This document shows positions 25,206 through 33,580 of a stretch of DNA of 64,000 nt, one piece after another; position 1 is the first letter of the stretch; each line of letters begins with the position of its first letter. Source of the stretch: Candidatus Micrarchaeaceae archaeon. Its GTDB lineage: Archaea > Micrarchaeota > Micrarchaeia > Micrarchaeales > Micrarchaeaceae. Location: assembly GCA_027310825.1 (NCBI GenBank), contig DAIDAC010000001.1, positions 132,695 through 196,694 of the forward strand. The letters run 5' to 3'. The notes below the pieces were generated by a model that made no database searches, was not told where the DNA came from, and saw only the letters and a program-made list of their open reading frames with translations. The position numbers were made by a program, and so were the translations under genes.

Positions 25206-26939
25206 ATGGCTAACGACAAAATCAGTGTAGCGGAGAAGCACCTCACATACCAACCCAACATGCCTCCTTATGAAAAGATGGAGTCAAGAAGCCTGTTAGA
25301 AGAGGGTGAATCCGAAATCGATTGGAGCAACGAGGCAGCGAATGCACTCGACAAGCACAGATACACCCATAGAAGGAACAAGCTAGCGCTGATCTGGGAA
25401 GGAACTAACGGAGATGTAAAAAAGTTCACGTTCAACGAGCTTTCTGAGCTGACAAACAAATGGGCTAATGTCCTCAAGTCGTTCGACATCGGAAGAGGAG
25501 ACAGAATATTCAACTTTCTGCCTAGAGTGCCTGAAGTTTACATAAGCTTCTTGGGAACAATGAAGACTGCTGCGATAGCAAGCAACCTTTTTGCAGCGTT
25601 CGGAGAAAATGCGCTGAGGGACAGGCTGAAGGACAGTGGTGCGATTGTTGTCGTCACAAACAAGGAGCTGAAATCAAGACTCGATGCAGTGAGGCATGAG
25701 CTTCCTGACTTGAAATATGTATTTGTAGTTGGAGCAAGCAGCAAGGAATTGAAAGGGCAGAAGGGAGAATACAGCTTTGACGAGGAGATTGCGGCTGCAT
25801 CTATACATTATGAAGTAGAAAAGATGGACAAGGAAGATGTTGCGTTCTTGTCTTACACATCAGGCTCAACAGGAAAGCCGAAGGGAATCGTCCACGTTCA
25901 CGGAGGAATGCTTCAGAGGCACACGGCAGGAAAGATGGTTCTCGACTACAAAGAAGAGGACATTTTCTTCGCTACAGTTGACCCTGGATGGATAACAGGC
26001 ATGACATGCGCTCTGCTCATGCCGTGGTCGAATGGAGTAACAATGGTAGTCTATGAAGGAAGATTTGACGCAGAGAAATGGTATGCACTTATCGAAAAGT
26101 ACAAAGTAACTAACATGGTTTCTACGCCGACAGCGATAAGAATGCTCATGTCGAAGGGCGATGAGCTGCCGAAAAAGCACAAGCTCAACACAGTTCGGCA
26201 TCTTACATCGTATGGAGAGCCGCTCAACCCTGAAGCGATGAAGTGGTTCAACAAAACATTCGGAGTATGGCCGCACGACGTTTATTGGCAGACAGAGAAC
26301 GGAAGCATAATGATCACAAACTTCCCAAGCCTTGACATAAAGCTTGGATCTATGGGAAGGCCGTATCCTGGGATAAAAGTCGCAGTGCTAGGACCAGACG
26401 GACAGAAACTAGATGTTGGAAAGGAAGGCGACCTTGTAATCAAGACGCCTTGGCCTGCAATGTTCAGAGGAATATGGAACAATGAGCAGCGATACCGGGA
26501 GTATTTCAAAGATGGATGGTACTTCACAGGCGATACGGCGGTCATCGACAAAGACGGTTACGTTACATACATTGGAAGAAACGACGATCTGATAAAAACT
26601 TCTGGAGAGCGAGTAGGCGCTTACGAGATTGAAAGCACGCTCATCGAACATCCTGCAATCGCAGAAGCAGGAGTTGTCGGCATACCAGACCCAGAAGGGA
26701 TACGCGGAGACATAATCAAGGCTTTCATAGTCCTGCGAAAAGGCTACACACATTCTCCAGAATTGGAGAACGACATAAAGCAGTTCATAAAGGTAAGGCT
26801 TGCCGGATACATGTATCCACGACAAATGGAATTCAGGGAAAAACTCCCGAGAACCCAGACTGGAAAGATAATGAGGCGTGTTCTCAAGATGGAAGAGCTG
26901 AAGAAGCCAGTCGGAGACGTCTCGACAATGGAGAATTAG
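25206..26939 (+). CDS. acsA: Acetyl-CoA synthetase (AMP-forming, AcsA type)
   Basis: Activates acetate (or a short acid) to acetyl-CoA through acetyl-AMP. 577 residues, the length of the AcsA subgroup (about 570) rather than long Acs (about 650). Core motifs: SYTSGSTGKPKG near residue 216, VDPGWITG near 258, YWQTENGS near 360, WYFTGDTA and SGERVGAYEIES near 440-475, and the catalytic lysine in TQTGKIMRR near 547. The C-terminal GDVSTMEN ending also fits AcsA. A TATA box (AATATTTAAAAG, about 25165-25176) precedes it. Confidence 0.9.
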   Translation: MANDKISVAEKHLTYQPNMPPYEKMESRSLLEEGESEIDWSNEAANALDKHRYTHRRNKLALIWEGTNGDVKKFTFNELSELTNKWANVLKSFDIGRGDRIFNFLPRVPEVYISFLGTMKTAAIASNLFAAFGENALRDRLKDSGAIVVVTNKELKSRLDAVRHELPDLKYVFVVGASSKELKGQKGEYSFDEEIAAASIHYEVEKMDKEDVAFLSYTSGSTGKPKGIVHVHGGMLQRHTAGKMVLDYKEEDIFFATVDPGWITGMTCALLMPWSNGVTMVVYEGRFDAEKWYALIEKYKVTNMVSTPTAIRMLMSKGDELPKKHKLNTVRHLTSYGEPLNPEAMKWFNKTFGVWPHDVYWQTENGSIMITNFPSLDIKLGSMGRPYPGIKVAVLGPDGQKLDVGKEGDLVIKTPWPAMFRGIWNNEQRYREYFKDGWYFTGDTAVIDKDGYVTYIGRNDDLIKTSGERVGAYEIESTLIEHPAIAEAGVVGIPDPEGIRGDIIKAFIVLRKGYTHSPELENDIKQFIKVRLAGYMYPRQMEFREKLPRTQTGKIMRRVLKMEELKKPVGDVSTMEN

Positions 26940-26950
26940 CTGATCGTATC

Positions 26951-27910
26951 ATGAAAATAGTAATACCAGAAGATATGGCATTGAACCAGGACCATCTCAA
27001 CATCATGAGAAGCCTAGGCGAGTTTAAAGCGTATGATAATTTTCCTGAAACAGAAGAAGAGATAATAAAAAGAGTGGAGAATGCCGACATCATAGTAATA
27101 GAATGGCTCTTCATAACAAAGAAAGTAATAGACAACGCGAAGAATCTCAAATACATAATCGTCGCGCTGTCAGGAACAGAGACAGTAGACGTCGAGCACG
27201 CCGCAAAGAAGGGCATAAAAGTGTTGAACTGCCCGACTTACAACTCTGAAGGATGTGCAAACCTTACGATCGGGTTTATCCTAAACCTAACAAGAAAGAT
27301 AAAGGAAGCGAACACTGTTCTGCAGCTCGGAGACTGGGTTCCACCGACATTTACTGGAATCGAATTGAGAGGAAAAGTGCTGGGATTAATCGGTTATGGA
27401 AACATCGGAAGAAAGGTTGGCAACATTGCAAGGCTGCTCGGAATGAATGTCAAGTATGTAAATTCGCAGTCTACTCCGGAACAGTTGGAAGACCTTATAA
27501 AGACTTCGGATATAATTTCGCTACACGTGCCATTGACAAATGAAACATCAAACATAATGAACAAACGAAGGATAGACATGATGAAGAAGGGCTCTTATCT
27601 CATCAACGTGTCGAGGGGCGACTTGGTAGACCAGAAGGCGCTCATTGAAGCGCTGAAGACAAAGCACCTCGCAGGAGCAGGGCTGGATGTCTTCGAAAAC
27701 GAGCCTTTCAGAAAAAAGAAGGCTAAGGTTCCAGAAGAGATAATGGTGCTTTCAAAGATGGACAATGTTATAGCAACTCCGCACATCGCTTATAATACAG
27801 AAGAGAGAATAACAAGGTTGGGCCTTGAGCTGATAGAGAACATACAGTCGTGCATAGACAACAGCCCGATAAACCTGGTTACAGACAAGGTAAAAATAAA
27901 AGAGATCTAG
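26951..27910 (+). CDS. D-isomer-specific 2-hydroxyacid dehydrogenase
   Basis: 319 residues of the D-LDH/phosphoglycerate dehydrogenase superfamily. Nucleotide-binding [13 protein letters not shown] near residue 142, catalytic Arg in NVSRGDLVD near 223, Glu in FENEP near 252 and His in TPHIAYN near 278. The residue after strand 2 that normally is Asp or Glu (NAD binding) is Asn (VKYVNSQS), hinting at NADP use. No ACT domain, so serine-pathway PGDH of the regulated type is less likely. It follows acsA by 11 bases. Confidence 0.85.
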   Translation: MKIVIPEDMALNQDHLNIMRSLGEFKAYDNFPETEEEIIKRVENADIIVIEWLFITKKVIDNAKNLKYIIVALSGTETVDVEHAAKKGIKVLNCPTYNSEGCANLTIGFILNLTRKIKEANTVLQLGDWVPPTFTGIELRGKVLGLIGYGNIGRKVGNIARLLGMNVKYVNSQSTPEQLEDLIKTSDIISLHVPLTNETSNIMNKRRIDMMKKGSYLINVSRGDLVDQKALIEALKTKHLAGAGLDVFENEPFRKKKAKVPEEIMVLSKMDNVIATPHIAYNTEERITRLGLELIENIQSCIDNSPINLVTDKVKIKEI

Positions 27911-27917
27911 TGATAGG

Positions 27918-28487
27918 ATGTCGTTGACTCAACCGTTCAAAGCTGCAGTATACTATCTATTTCCAAACTTGATCACTCACTATTACGAGAGAATCTGGAA
28001 GACAAAAGAGACAAAGATGTACTTCAACGTGCACCCATCGGATAAGCGCTTCGACATAAAGTTGGGAAAAAACTCCGAGGGCTACGTCGACATATCGCGC
28101 GGGCCGGATTGGGACCAGAATGTCTACAAGATACACATTGGCAGATATGTTGCGATAGCAAAAGGTGTAAGATTCATAGTTTCCGACGGCCACATACTGC
28201 ATGAAGACCTCAACAATCTGCTCATAATAAATCCTGAAGAGGTCAAGAAAAGGTTCAAGAAGCACTATGGCGACATAATAATTGGAGACGATGTGTGGAT
28301 AGGGCACGATGTTACGATAATGGGCGGAGTGACGATAGGCGAAGGAGCAATAATAGGGACAAAGGCGCTAGTCACAAAAGATGTGCCCCCTTTTGCAGTG
28401 GTCGGAGGAGTTCCGGCTAAGCTCATCAAGTACAGATTCGACAAGAAAAAGCAGAAGGAAGTTTCTGACATGCTGAAAACTCTTTAA
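27918..28487 (+). CDS. Hexapeptide-repeat acyltransferase
   Basis: 189 residues with left-handed beta-helix repeats ([45 protein letters not shown]) and the [14 protein letters not shown] ending of the CatB/NodL/Maa O-acetyltransferase group. The His in VSDGHIL is a candidate catalytic base. The acceptor is unknown; sugars or surface glycans are typical. Start ATG 27918 follows GTGAT overlapping the previous gene's end, so it is in the acsA operon. Confidence 0.87.
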   Translation: MSLTQPFKAAVYYLFPNLITHYYERIWKTKETKMYFNVHPSDKRFDIKLGKNSEGYVDISRGPDWDQNVYKIHIGRYVAIAKGVRFIVSDGHILHEDLNNLLIINPEEVKKRFKKHYGDIIIGDDVWIGHDVTIMGGVTIGEGAIIGTKALVTKDVPPFAVVGGVPAKLIKYRFDKKKQKEVSDMLKTL

Positions 28488-28549
28488 CTGACCAGGGTTT
28501 ACATTCTGAAACTATTAAATATTAGCCTAATCTGAGCAGTAATGATAGA

Positions 28550-29038
28550 ATGCATGGAATGGTTCTTAGAATAAATGAAAAAGGGTCAGTAGAAGGGCAG
28601 CGAGGGCTCCACAAGCTTCTTGTAGAAAATGCTCTAGTCACAAGGACAGGACTGATGGGCGATTTCAACAGACATAGAACAGAGAGGAAGCCTGGAAACC
28701 TTGACCAAGCTGTGCTGATAATGCCATTCGAGACGATAAAAGAGCTGAACAAGGAAGGTTGGCCAATCCAGCCAGGAGACCTTGGAGAGAACATAACTTC
28801 TTCTGGGATATTCTACGAAGATCTGCGGCCAGGAACATTGCTGTCGGTCGGCGCATTCGTGAAATTGAGGTTAGAGAAGCAATGCACGCCATGCGGTTTC
28901 CTTGTTGAGCTTCCGTATGTTGGGAAAGAGAAGCTTACCGAATTCCTAAGAGTGATGAAAGACCGCAGAGGAGTGTACGCAAGCGTTGTGAGCGAGGGCA
29001 CGGTAGAAGTCGCAGACGCGATAGTGGAGCTGGAGTAA
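28550..29038 (+). CDS. MOSC-domain protein
   Basis: 162 residues resembling MOSC proteins such as YiiM/MOSC sulfurase-like domains: GLMGDFNRHRT, NLDQAVLIMPFE, PGDLGENIT and the conserved cysteine in QCTPCGFL. The family handles sulfur or nitrogen chemistry on molybdenum-cofactor-type ligands (for example mARC); whether this cell makes such a cofactor is not visible here. A TATA box (TATTAAATAT, 28512-28521) sits about 30 bases before ATG 28550. Confidence 0.82.
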   Translation: MHGMVLRINEKGSVEGQRGLHKLLVENALVTRTGLMGDFNRHRTERKPGNLDQAVLIMPFETIKELNKEGWPIQPGDLGENITSSGIFYEDLRPGTLLSVGAFVKLRLEKQCTPCGFLVELPYVGKEKLTEFLRVMKDRRGVYASVVSEGTVEVADAIVELE

Positions 29039-29040
29039 AG

Positions 29041-29058
29041 AGAGCCTATTTTAGCTCT
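29041..29058 (+). terminator. Weak hairpin after the MOSC gene
   Basis: AGAGC and GCTCT form a 5-bp stem around an AT-rich loop three bases after the stop codon. It is small and may only be a processing or pausing site. Confidence 0.25.
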
Positions 29059-29109
29059 TAGGTAACTATATTCTTTTGAATATGCATTATGAATATAAGG
29101 AGTGAAAAA

Positions 29110-32067
29110 ATGGTCGCAATTAAAAAAATAGGCGATTTTCTTTGGGAAGTGGAGAAGAAAGAGAATCCAGAAATGAGGGTGCCAGTCCACATATATGCAA
29201 ATGAGGCCATAAAGAACAGCGTCGGAAAAGACAGAACACTGACCCAGGCAATAAATGCGGCAAAGCTCCCCTCGATTGTTAAACATATGCTTCTGATGCC
29301 TGACGCACATGAAGGGTATTCTTTTCCCATAGGAGGTGTTGCTGCATTCGATGCAGATGAAGGAATAATAGCTCCCGGAGCGGTAGGCTATGACATAAAC
29401 TGCCTTTTGCCAGGTACTCCAGTAGTTGACATCTATGGGGCCGCACACGTAATAGAAAAACTCTATACAGAAAATGTTGGGCTACAGACCTTTGATAGTA
29501 GTAAGAAAGAAATTGTAAAATCAAATGTGGTTCTGTATATGAAAAGGAAAGAACAAAACAACGTGCTCAGAATTAGAACCACGTTAGGAAATAAATTATA
29601 CGTTACAAAAGACCATCCTGTACTAACGCAACGTGGCATGGTTTTAGCAAAAGACCTGAAAAATGATGATAAGTTGATTGTAAAAGGCTGGGTTGGGGTA
29701 AAATATGAAAAGCCCGAGCATAAGTTACTTTTATCAGAACCAGAGTTATGCAGAGCGATGGGTTTATTTGGAATAGAGGATAAGGGAAATGGAAAGGCGC
29801 AGGTACTTGCTACATTGAGACGTCTAAATCTGAATGTGCTCTATTTTGATTCAGAAAAGCTACCATTGCTTATAAAGCTGATGGGCTTTGTATTTGGAGA
29901 TGGCACGATACCAAAACGTAGTAAAAAAGGTGCAATAACTACTGCATTTTATGGTAAAAAGGAGGATTTAGAAGACATTGCAAAGGATATTACCAGCTTG
30001 GGATTCAAATCTTCAATGAATAAAAGGTCAAGACATCACCACATAAAGACAATATACGGCACCAGAGAATTTGATTTTGAAGAACATTCATTACAAGTTG
30101 GATCCGGTGCATTTGCAACTCTGCTAATGGCACTAGGTACCCCTTTTGGAAAGAAGGCAAGTAAAAGATATAATGTGCCTCAATGGATTCTGGACGCAAA
30201 AAAATGGCAGAAGAGGTTATTTCTTGCAGCATATTTTGGGGCTGAACTGTCAAAACCCAGAACTGTGCCAAACGATATTAATTTCCAAGTGCTGACAGTA
30301 AATGTAAGTAAATTAGTAAGCCTGGAGGGCAATGCGATAGAGTTTCTTAGGGCTATAAAATTGCTTTTGAGTTCTATGGACATCGAGACGGGCGAACCTT
30401 CAAGGGTAGAGGGTTACAGATACGACGGTGTAGACGGTCAGAGCATCGGCAACAGAATATCAATATTATCAAATACTGAAAACCTTAAAAAGTTCTTTGG
30501 CACTGTTGGATATCTGTACAACAGAGAGAAAGAGAGATTGGCTAGCCTAGCATATATCTACTTAAATTATTTAGAACATATCAGGGATGTTTTAGATACA
30601 ACACGACGGACAGCATATACACTTCATAATTCTTTGGGTGCACCGCTTAAGGAAGTGATGCAGCTCTTAGTCGCTGAAGGCGTAACAAAGAGTTTTGTTG
30701 TACATTCAGCGCAGAAAAGAATCGGGCCTGCAAGAATTTGGAACGGCGCAGAAAAGTTCAGCACATTTTCTGCTACCTGTGAAGTTGGACAAAGCGGATT
30801 AACGTTTAGTGATATCACTACAATAGACGAAATCCCATACCGTGGCGATGTTTATGACATTACTGTAGACGATGAAAACCATAATTTCATAGCGGGTGGT
30901 TATGTAGTTTCAAATTGTGGTATCCGAGTCATCAAAACGAATCTTTCCGAGAAAGAGGTAAGACCAAAGCTACCGAAGCTCATGGATGCACTCTTCAAGA
31001 ATGTACCAAGCGGGGTCGGAAGCAAAAATAGTTTGGGATTCACGCCAAAGGATTTAGATAGAATTGCAGTGGATGGAATTGATTACGTTATTGCGAAAGG
31101 CTTCGGAGTAAAGGATGATATTGAGCACACGGAAGAATATGGGAAAATAGCAGGAGCAGATCCTGAAAAAGTGAGCGATCTTGCGAAGAAGAGAGGATTA
31201 CAGCAACTTGGTACTCTTGGTGCAGGAAACCATTTTGCAGAAGTGCAAAAGATTGACAAGATACTCGACAGCGCTACTGCGAAGGCTTTTGGCCTCGAAG
31301 ATGACCAGGTAGTCGTGATGCTACACAGCGGTTCTCGTGGATATGGGCATCAGGTTTGTAGCGACTATCTTAGGATATGTGATGCCTATCTTAACAAGCA
31401 TAATATAAAGCCGCCTGATCCGGAACTGATGTATGTACCAATTGGAACTCGAGAAGCTGATGATTATCTCGCAGGAATGAAATCTGCAATCAACTTTGCA
31501 TTTGCAAACAGGCAGATAATGATGCACTTCGTCAGGAAGAGCTTTGAAGAGACATTCGATAAGAGCGCTGATGCACTTGGGATGGATCTTCTCTACGACC
31601 TGTCACACAATATAGTAAAACTTGAGGAGCACACTGTCGATGGCAAAAGGAGAAAGGTTTACGTTCACAGAAAGGGCGCAACACGTGCATTCGCGCCCGG
31701 AAGAAAGGAAATACCGAAGGCTTATCGCGATGTCGGGCAACCCGTTCTCATTCCTGGAAGCATGGGCACAGCAAGTTACATCCTTGCAGGAAGAGAAGGC
31801 AGCATGACAGAAACATTCGGGTCCTCTTGCCACGGAGCAGGAAGAGTTATGTCAAGGCACCAGGCCCTCCGTGAAATACCGGCGGCAAAGACGCTCGGCT
31901 CCATGGAAGACAAAAAGATTGCAATAAGAGTCCGCGACAAGAAACTGGTCAGCGAAGAAGCAGAGTGGGCCTATAAAGACGTTGATGAAGTGGTGAGAAG
32001 CGTCGAAGGTGCAGGGCTTTGCGCTGCAGTGGCGAGGCTTGTTCCGCTTGGAGTGGCAAAAGGCTAA
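29110..32067 (+). CDS. rtcB: RNA-splicing ligase RtcB with in-frame intein
   Basis: RtcB joins tRNA halves and other RNAs with 2',3'-cyclic phosphate ends, using Mn2+ and GTP. After removal of a 505-residue intein (29401-30915) the ligase is 480 residues, the family size. Ligase motifs: PDAHEGYSFPIGG, GAVGYDIN|CGIRV interrupted at the metal-binding Cys, GAGNHFAEVQ, HSGSRGYGHQ, DLSHN and HRKGATRAF with the guanylylated His. AGGAGTGA precedes ATG 29110; the ATG at 29089 is an alternative. It likely completes splicing of archaeal intron-containing tRNAs. Confidence 0.95.
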   Translation: MVAIKKIGDFLWEVEKKENPEMRVPVHIYANEAIKNSVGKDRTLTQAINAAKLPSIVKHMLLMPDAHEGYSFPIGGVAAFDADEGIIAPGAVGYDINCLLPGTPVVDIYGAAHVIEKLYTENVGLQTFDSSKKEIVKSNVVLYMKRKEQNNVLRIRTTLGNKLYVTKDHPVLTQRGMVLAKDLKNDDKLIVKGWVGVKYEKPEHKLLLSEPELCRAMGLFGIEDKGNGKAQVLATLRRLNLNVLYFDSEKLPLLIKLMGFVFGDGTIPKRSKKGAITTAFYGKKEDLEDIAKDITSLGFKSSMNKRSRHHHIKTIYGTREFDFEEHSLQVGSGAFATLLMALGTPFGKKASKRYNVPQWILDAKKWQKRLFLAAYFGAELSKPRTVPNDINFQVLTVNVSKLVSLEGNAIEFLRAIKLLLSSMDIETGEPSRVEGYRYDGVDGQSIGNRISILSNTENLKKFFGTVGYLYNREKERLASLAYIYLNYLEHIRDVLDTTRRTAYTLHNSLGAPLKEVMQLLVAEGVTKSFVVHSAQKRIGPARIWNGAEKFSTFSATCEVGQSGLTFSDITTIDEIPYRGDVYDITVDDENHNFIAGGYVVSNCGIRVIKTNLSEKEVRPKLPKLMDALFKNVPSGVGSKNSLGFTPKDLDRIAVDGIDYVIAKGFGVKDDIEHTEEYGKIAGADPEKVSDLAKKRGLQQLGTLGAGNHFAEVQKIDKILDSATAKAFGLEDDQVVVMLHSGSRGYGHQVCSDYLRICDAYLNKHNIKPPDPELMYVPIGTREADDYLAGMKSAINFAFANRQIMMHFVRKSFEETFDKSADALGMDLLYDLSHNIVKLEEHTVDGKRRKVYVHRKGATRAFAPGRKEIPKAYRDVGQPVLIPGSMGTASYILAGREGSMTETFGSSCHGAGRVMSRHQALREIPAAKTLGSMEDKKIAIRVRDKKLVSEEAEWAYKDVDEVVRSVEGAGLCAAVARLVPLGVAKG
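29401..30915 (+). mobile_element. Intein with LAGLIDADG homing endonuclease in RtcB
   Basis: 505 residues between DIN and CGIRV of RtcB. Block A begins with Cys1 (CLLPGTPV), block B has the TxxH motif (VTKDHPVL), and blocks F/G are VYDITVDDENHNFIAGG and VVSN followed by Cys+1. The middle holds two LAGLIDADG-like motifs (LIKLMGFVFGDG and LFLAAYFGAEL). The penultimate residue is Ser where His is usual. Codon use is AT-richer than in the ligase parts, consistent with horizontal origin. Confidence 0.93.
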
Positions 32068-32594
32068 GATAAGTATTTCTGCAGCTCATTGAAGTGTTTT
32101 ATTTTCCTCTTTATCCTGCGAGTAACTGGCCATCTCGTGTTCTGGAATTCCGAATGAAACATCACTGTGTCTATTCCGTGATCTCTCACTGGCTTGTAAT
32201 CGTGCCAGTAGAAATCTCCAACCATCAGCGCTTCGCTCTTCTTCATCTTTAGCTTTTTGAGCACTTTTTCGATAGTCTTTGCCTTGATTGCGCCGTCGTC
32301 TGAGTTTACTGCATGGTATTCATCTATCAGATCGCTTATTCCAGAATGCGCCATCAACTGCGGGATTTTGTGCTCCGATTTGTGTTTCACCCATGTAATT
32401 ATGACACGTTTGATCCCCTTGGCTTTCAGCCTTTTCAGTATCTGCTTAGCCCCAGGCGTCAATTCTATGTGCTTATATATATTGCCCTTTGTCCTTTCAT
32501 GCCTGAATACCCAGCTAGGATCTGCAATGTTCTTCGTAAGCTTTGGATACCATAGTGTACCCCACGCATCAAAGAACACTATTCGCTTTTTCAT
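32064..32594 (-). CDS. HAD-superfamily hydrolase
   Basis: 176 residues. Motif I is FFDAWGTLWYP: the nucleophile Asp is present while the second Asp is replaced by Trp, as in some haloacid dehalogenase-like members (DAYGT). Motif II is the Thr in VIITWVKH, motif III the Lys near IKAKTIEKV and motif IV GDFYWHD. It resembles magnesium-dependent phosphatase-1 or HAD-IIIC-type enzymes, but with a changed motif I its chemistry is uncertain. It overlaps the rtcB stop by 4 bases, convergently. Start ATG 32594, with the ATG/TTG at 32603 an alternative. Confidence 0.78.
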   Translation of the reverse strand: MKKRIVFFDAWGTLWYPKLTKNIADPSWVFRHERTKGNIYKHIELTPGAKQILKRLKAKGIKRVIITWVKHKSEHKIPQLMAHSGISDLIDEYHAVNSDDGAIKAKTIEKVLKKLKMKKSEALMVGDFYWHDYKPVRDHGIDTVMFHSEFQNTRWPVTRRIKRKIKHFNELQKYLS

Positions 32595-32647
32595 GTATAA
32601 CACTTCGTCGTATTACAAGGTTATTGCTCTGGATAACCTACGAAAGT

Positions 32648-32707
32648 AGCTTTATAAAGCTAACTGCCGAATACTATCTGCTGCTTTTACCTAGACGGAA
32701 GGTCTAG
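32648..32707 (+). promoter_or_regulatory. ATP synthase operon promoter and leader hairpin
   Basis: The palindrome AGCTTTATAAAGCT (32648-32661) is the likely TATA box. Downstream, CTAGAC (32691-32696), a GGAAG loop and GTCTAG (32702-32707) form a perfect 6-bp hairpin in the 5' leader, 34 bases before the ATG of atpK, which has its own GGTGA. Confidence 0.6.
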
Positions 32708-32741
32708 CATGAAGCACGCATAATACTAAATGGTGAAATGA

Positions 32742-32966
32742 ATGGTGTCAAGTGACCCGATGTTCGCTGTTGCGGCCGCTATCGCAATAGCAGGAGGTTT
32801 GATAGGAACTGGAATAGCGCAGCAAGGGATAGGTGCAGCCGGTATGGGAATTATCGGCGAGAAGCCAGAAAAGTTCGGACAAGTTCTGTTCTTCTTCGTC
32901 ATACCTGAAACCCTTTGGATAGTCGGTTTCGTGCTTGGACTGATACTGTTGCTGCAGATACTGTAA
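32742..32966 (+). CDS. atpK: A-type ATP synthase subunit K (rotor c-ring proteolipid)
   Basis: 74 residues folding as one hairpin of two membrane helices. Helix 1 has the Gly/Ala pattern GGLIGTGIAQQGIGAAGMG; helix 2 carries the ion-binding glutamate in VIPETLWIVGF near residue 56. The short 8-kDa form means a ring of many copies. Whether it carries protons or Na+ cannot be decided. First gene of the operon, with GGTGA six bases before ATG 32742; a strong hairpin follows its stop. Confidence 0.93.
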   Translation: MVSSDPMFAVAAAIAIAGGLIGTGIAQQGIGAAGMGIIGEKPEKFGQVLFFFVIPETLWIVGFVLGLILLLQIL

Positions 32967-32977
32967 GCGCAGTTGGG

Positions 32978-32996
32978 GGAAGGGGAAACCCTTTCC
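32978..32996 (+). terminator. Strong intercistronic hairpin after atpK
   Basis: GGAAGGGG (32978-32985), loop AAA, CCCTTTCC (32989-32996): an 8-bp stem with one G-T pair, 11 bases after the atpK stop and 17 before atpE. There is no poly-T tract, so it is more likely an mRNA processing or stability element that lets the c-ring gene be expressed above the rest. Confidence 0.55.
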
Positions 32997-33012
32997 GTTT
33001 CAAGTTGATAGA

Positions 33013-33579
33013 ATGGGACTGGAAGAGATTATCTCAAACATAGAAGGGGATACGAAGGCTAAGGTAAACAAGATACTAGATGATGCAAAGGCCGAAGCCG
33101 TCAAAGTTCGGCAAAATGCCCTGAAAGACGCAGAAGAATACACTGCGGACATGGCGGCGCGTGCCCAAACAGAAGTAAATCAGCTTATGGCGAGAGAGCA
33201 GTCTAGATCAGACATAGAGGCAAAACAGATATACAATAACACGGTCAACAAGACGATCGACGATGCCCTAAATGTAATAAAATCAAACCTGGCCAGCTAT
33301 GCTAAGAGCGAGCAGTACCAAAAGCTTCTTTCAAAGCTTGCAGACCGCGCAGTGAAACAGCTCGGGAACGATTGCATAATATCGGCAACGAAAGCAGACG
33401 TTGCAAAGCTCGCAAAGGGCAAGCTCAAGGCAAAGGTCGTAGAGAGCGATGAAGATTTCTCTGGAGGAATAAAGGCAGTGTCTGAAGATGGGGCGATGTC
33501 TGTCGACTATTCGCTCGAGTCGTTGGTCAATGGAATGAACAACGATCTTGTCACCCAGCTCATGAAACTTATAAAGTGA
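33013..33579 (+). CDS. atpE: A-type ATP synthase subunit E (peripheral stalk)
   Basis: 188 residues: a long charged coiled-coil helix (about 1-95, ILDDAKAEAVKVRQNALKDAEEY) and a C-terminal globular domain (DFSGGIKAVSEDGAMSVDYSLESL) of the VatE family. With subunit H it forms the stator stalk holding the A3B3 head. The gene lies 46 bases after atpK and one base before atpC. Confidence 0.93.
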   Translation: MGLEEIISNIEGDTKAKVNKILDDAKAEAVKVRQNALKDAEEYTADMAARAQTEVNQLMAREQSRSDIEAKQIYNNTVNKTIDDALNVIKSNLASYAKSEQYQKLLSKLADRAVKQLGNDCIISATKADVAKLAKGKLKAKVVESDEDFSGGIKAVSEDGAMSVDYSLESLVNGMNNDLVTQLMKLIK

Positions 33580-33580
33580 A

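Noticed and set aside
32738-32741. Earlier ATG in the atpK leader
   Set aside because: It is out of frame with the proteolipid sequence and does not have the GGTGA spacing of ATG 32742.
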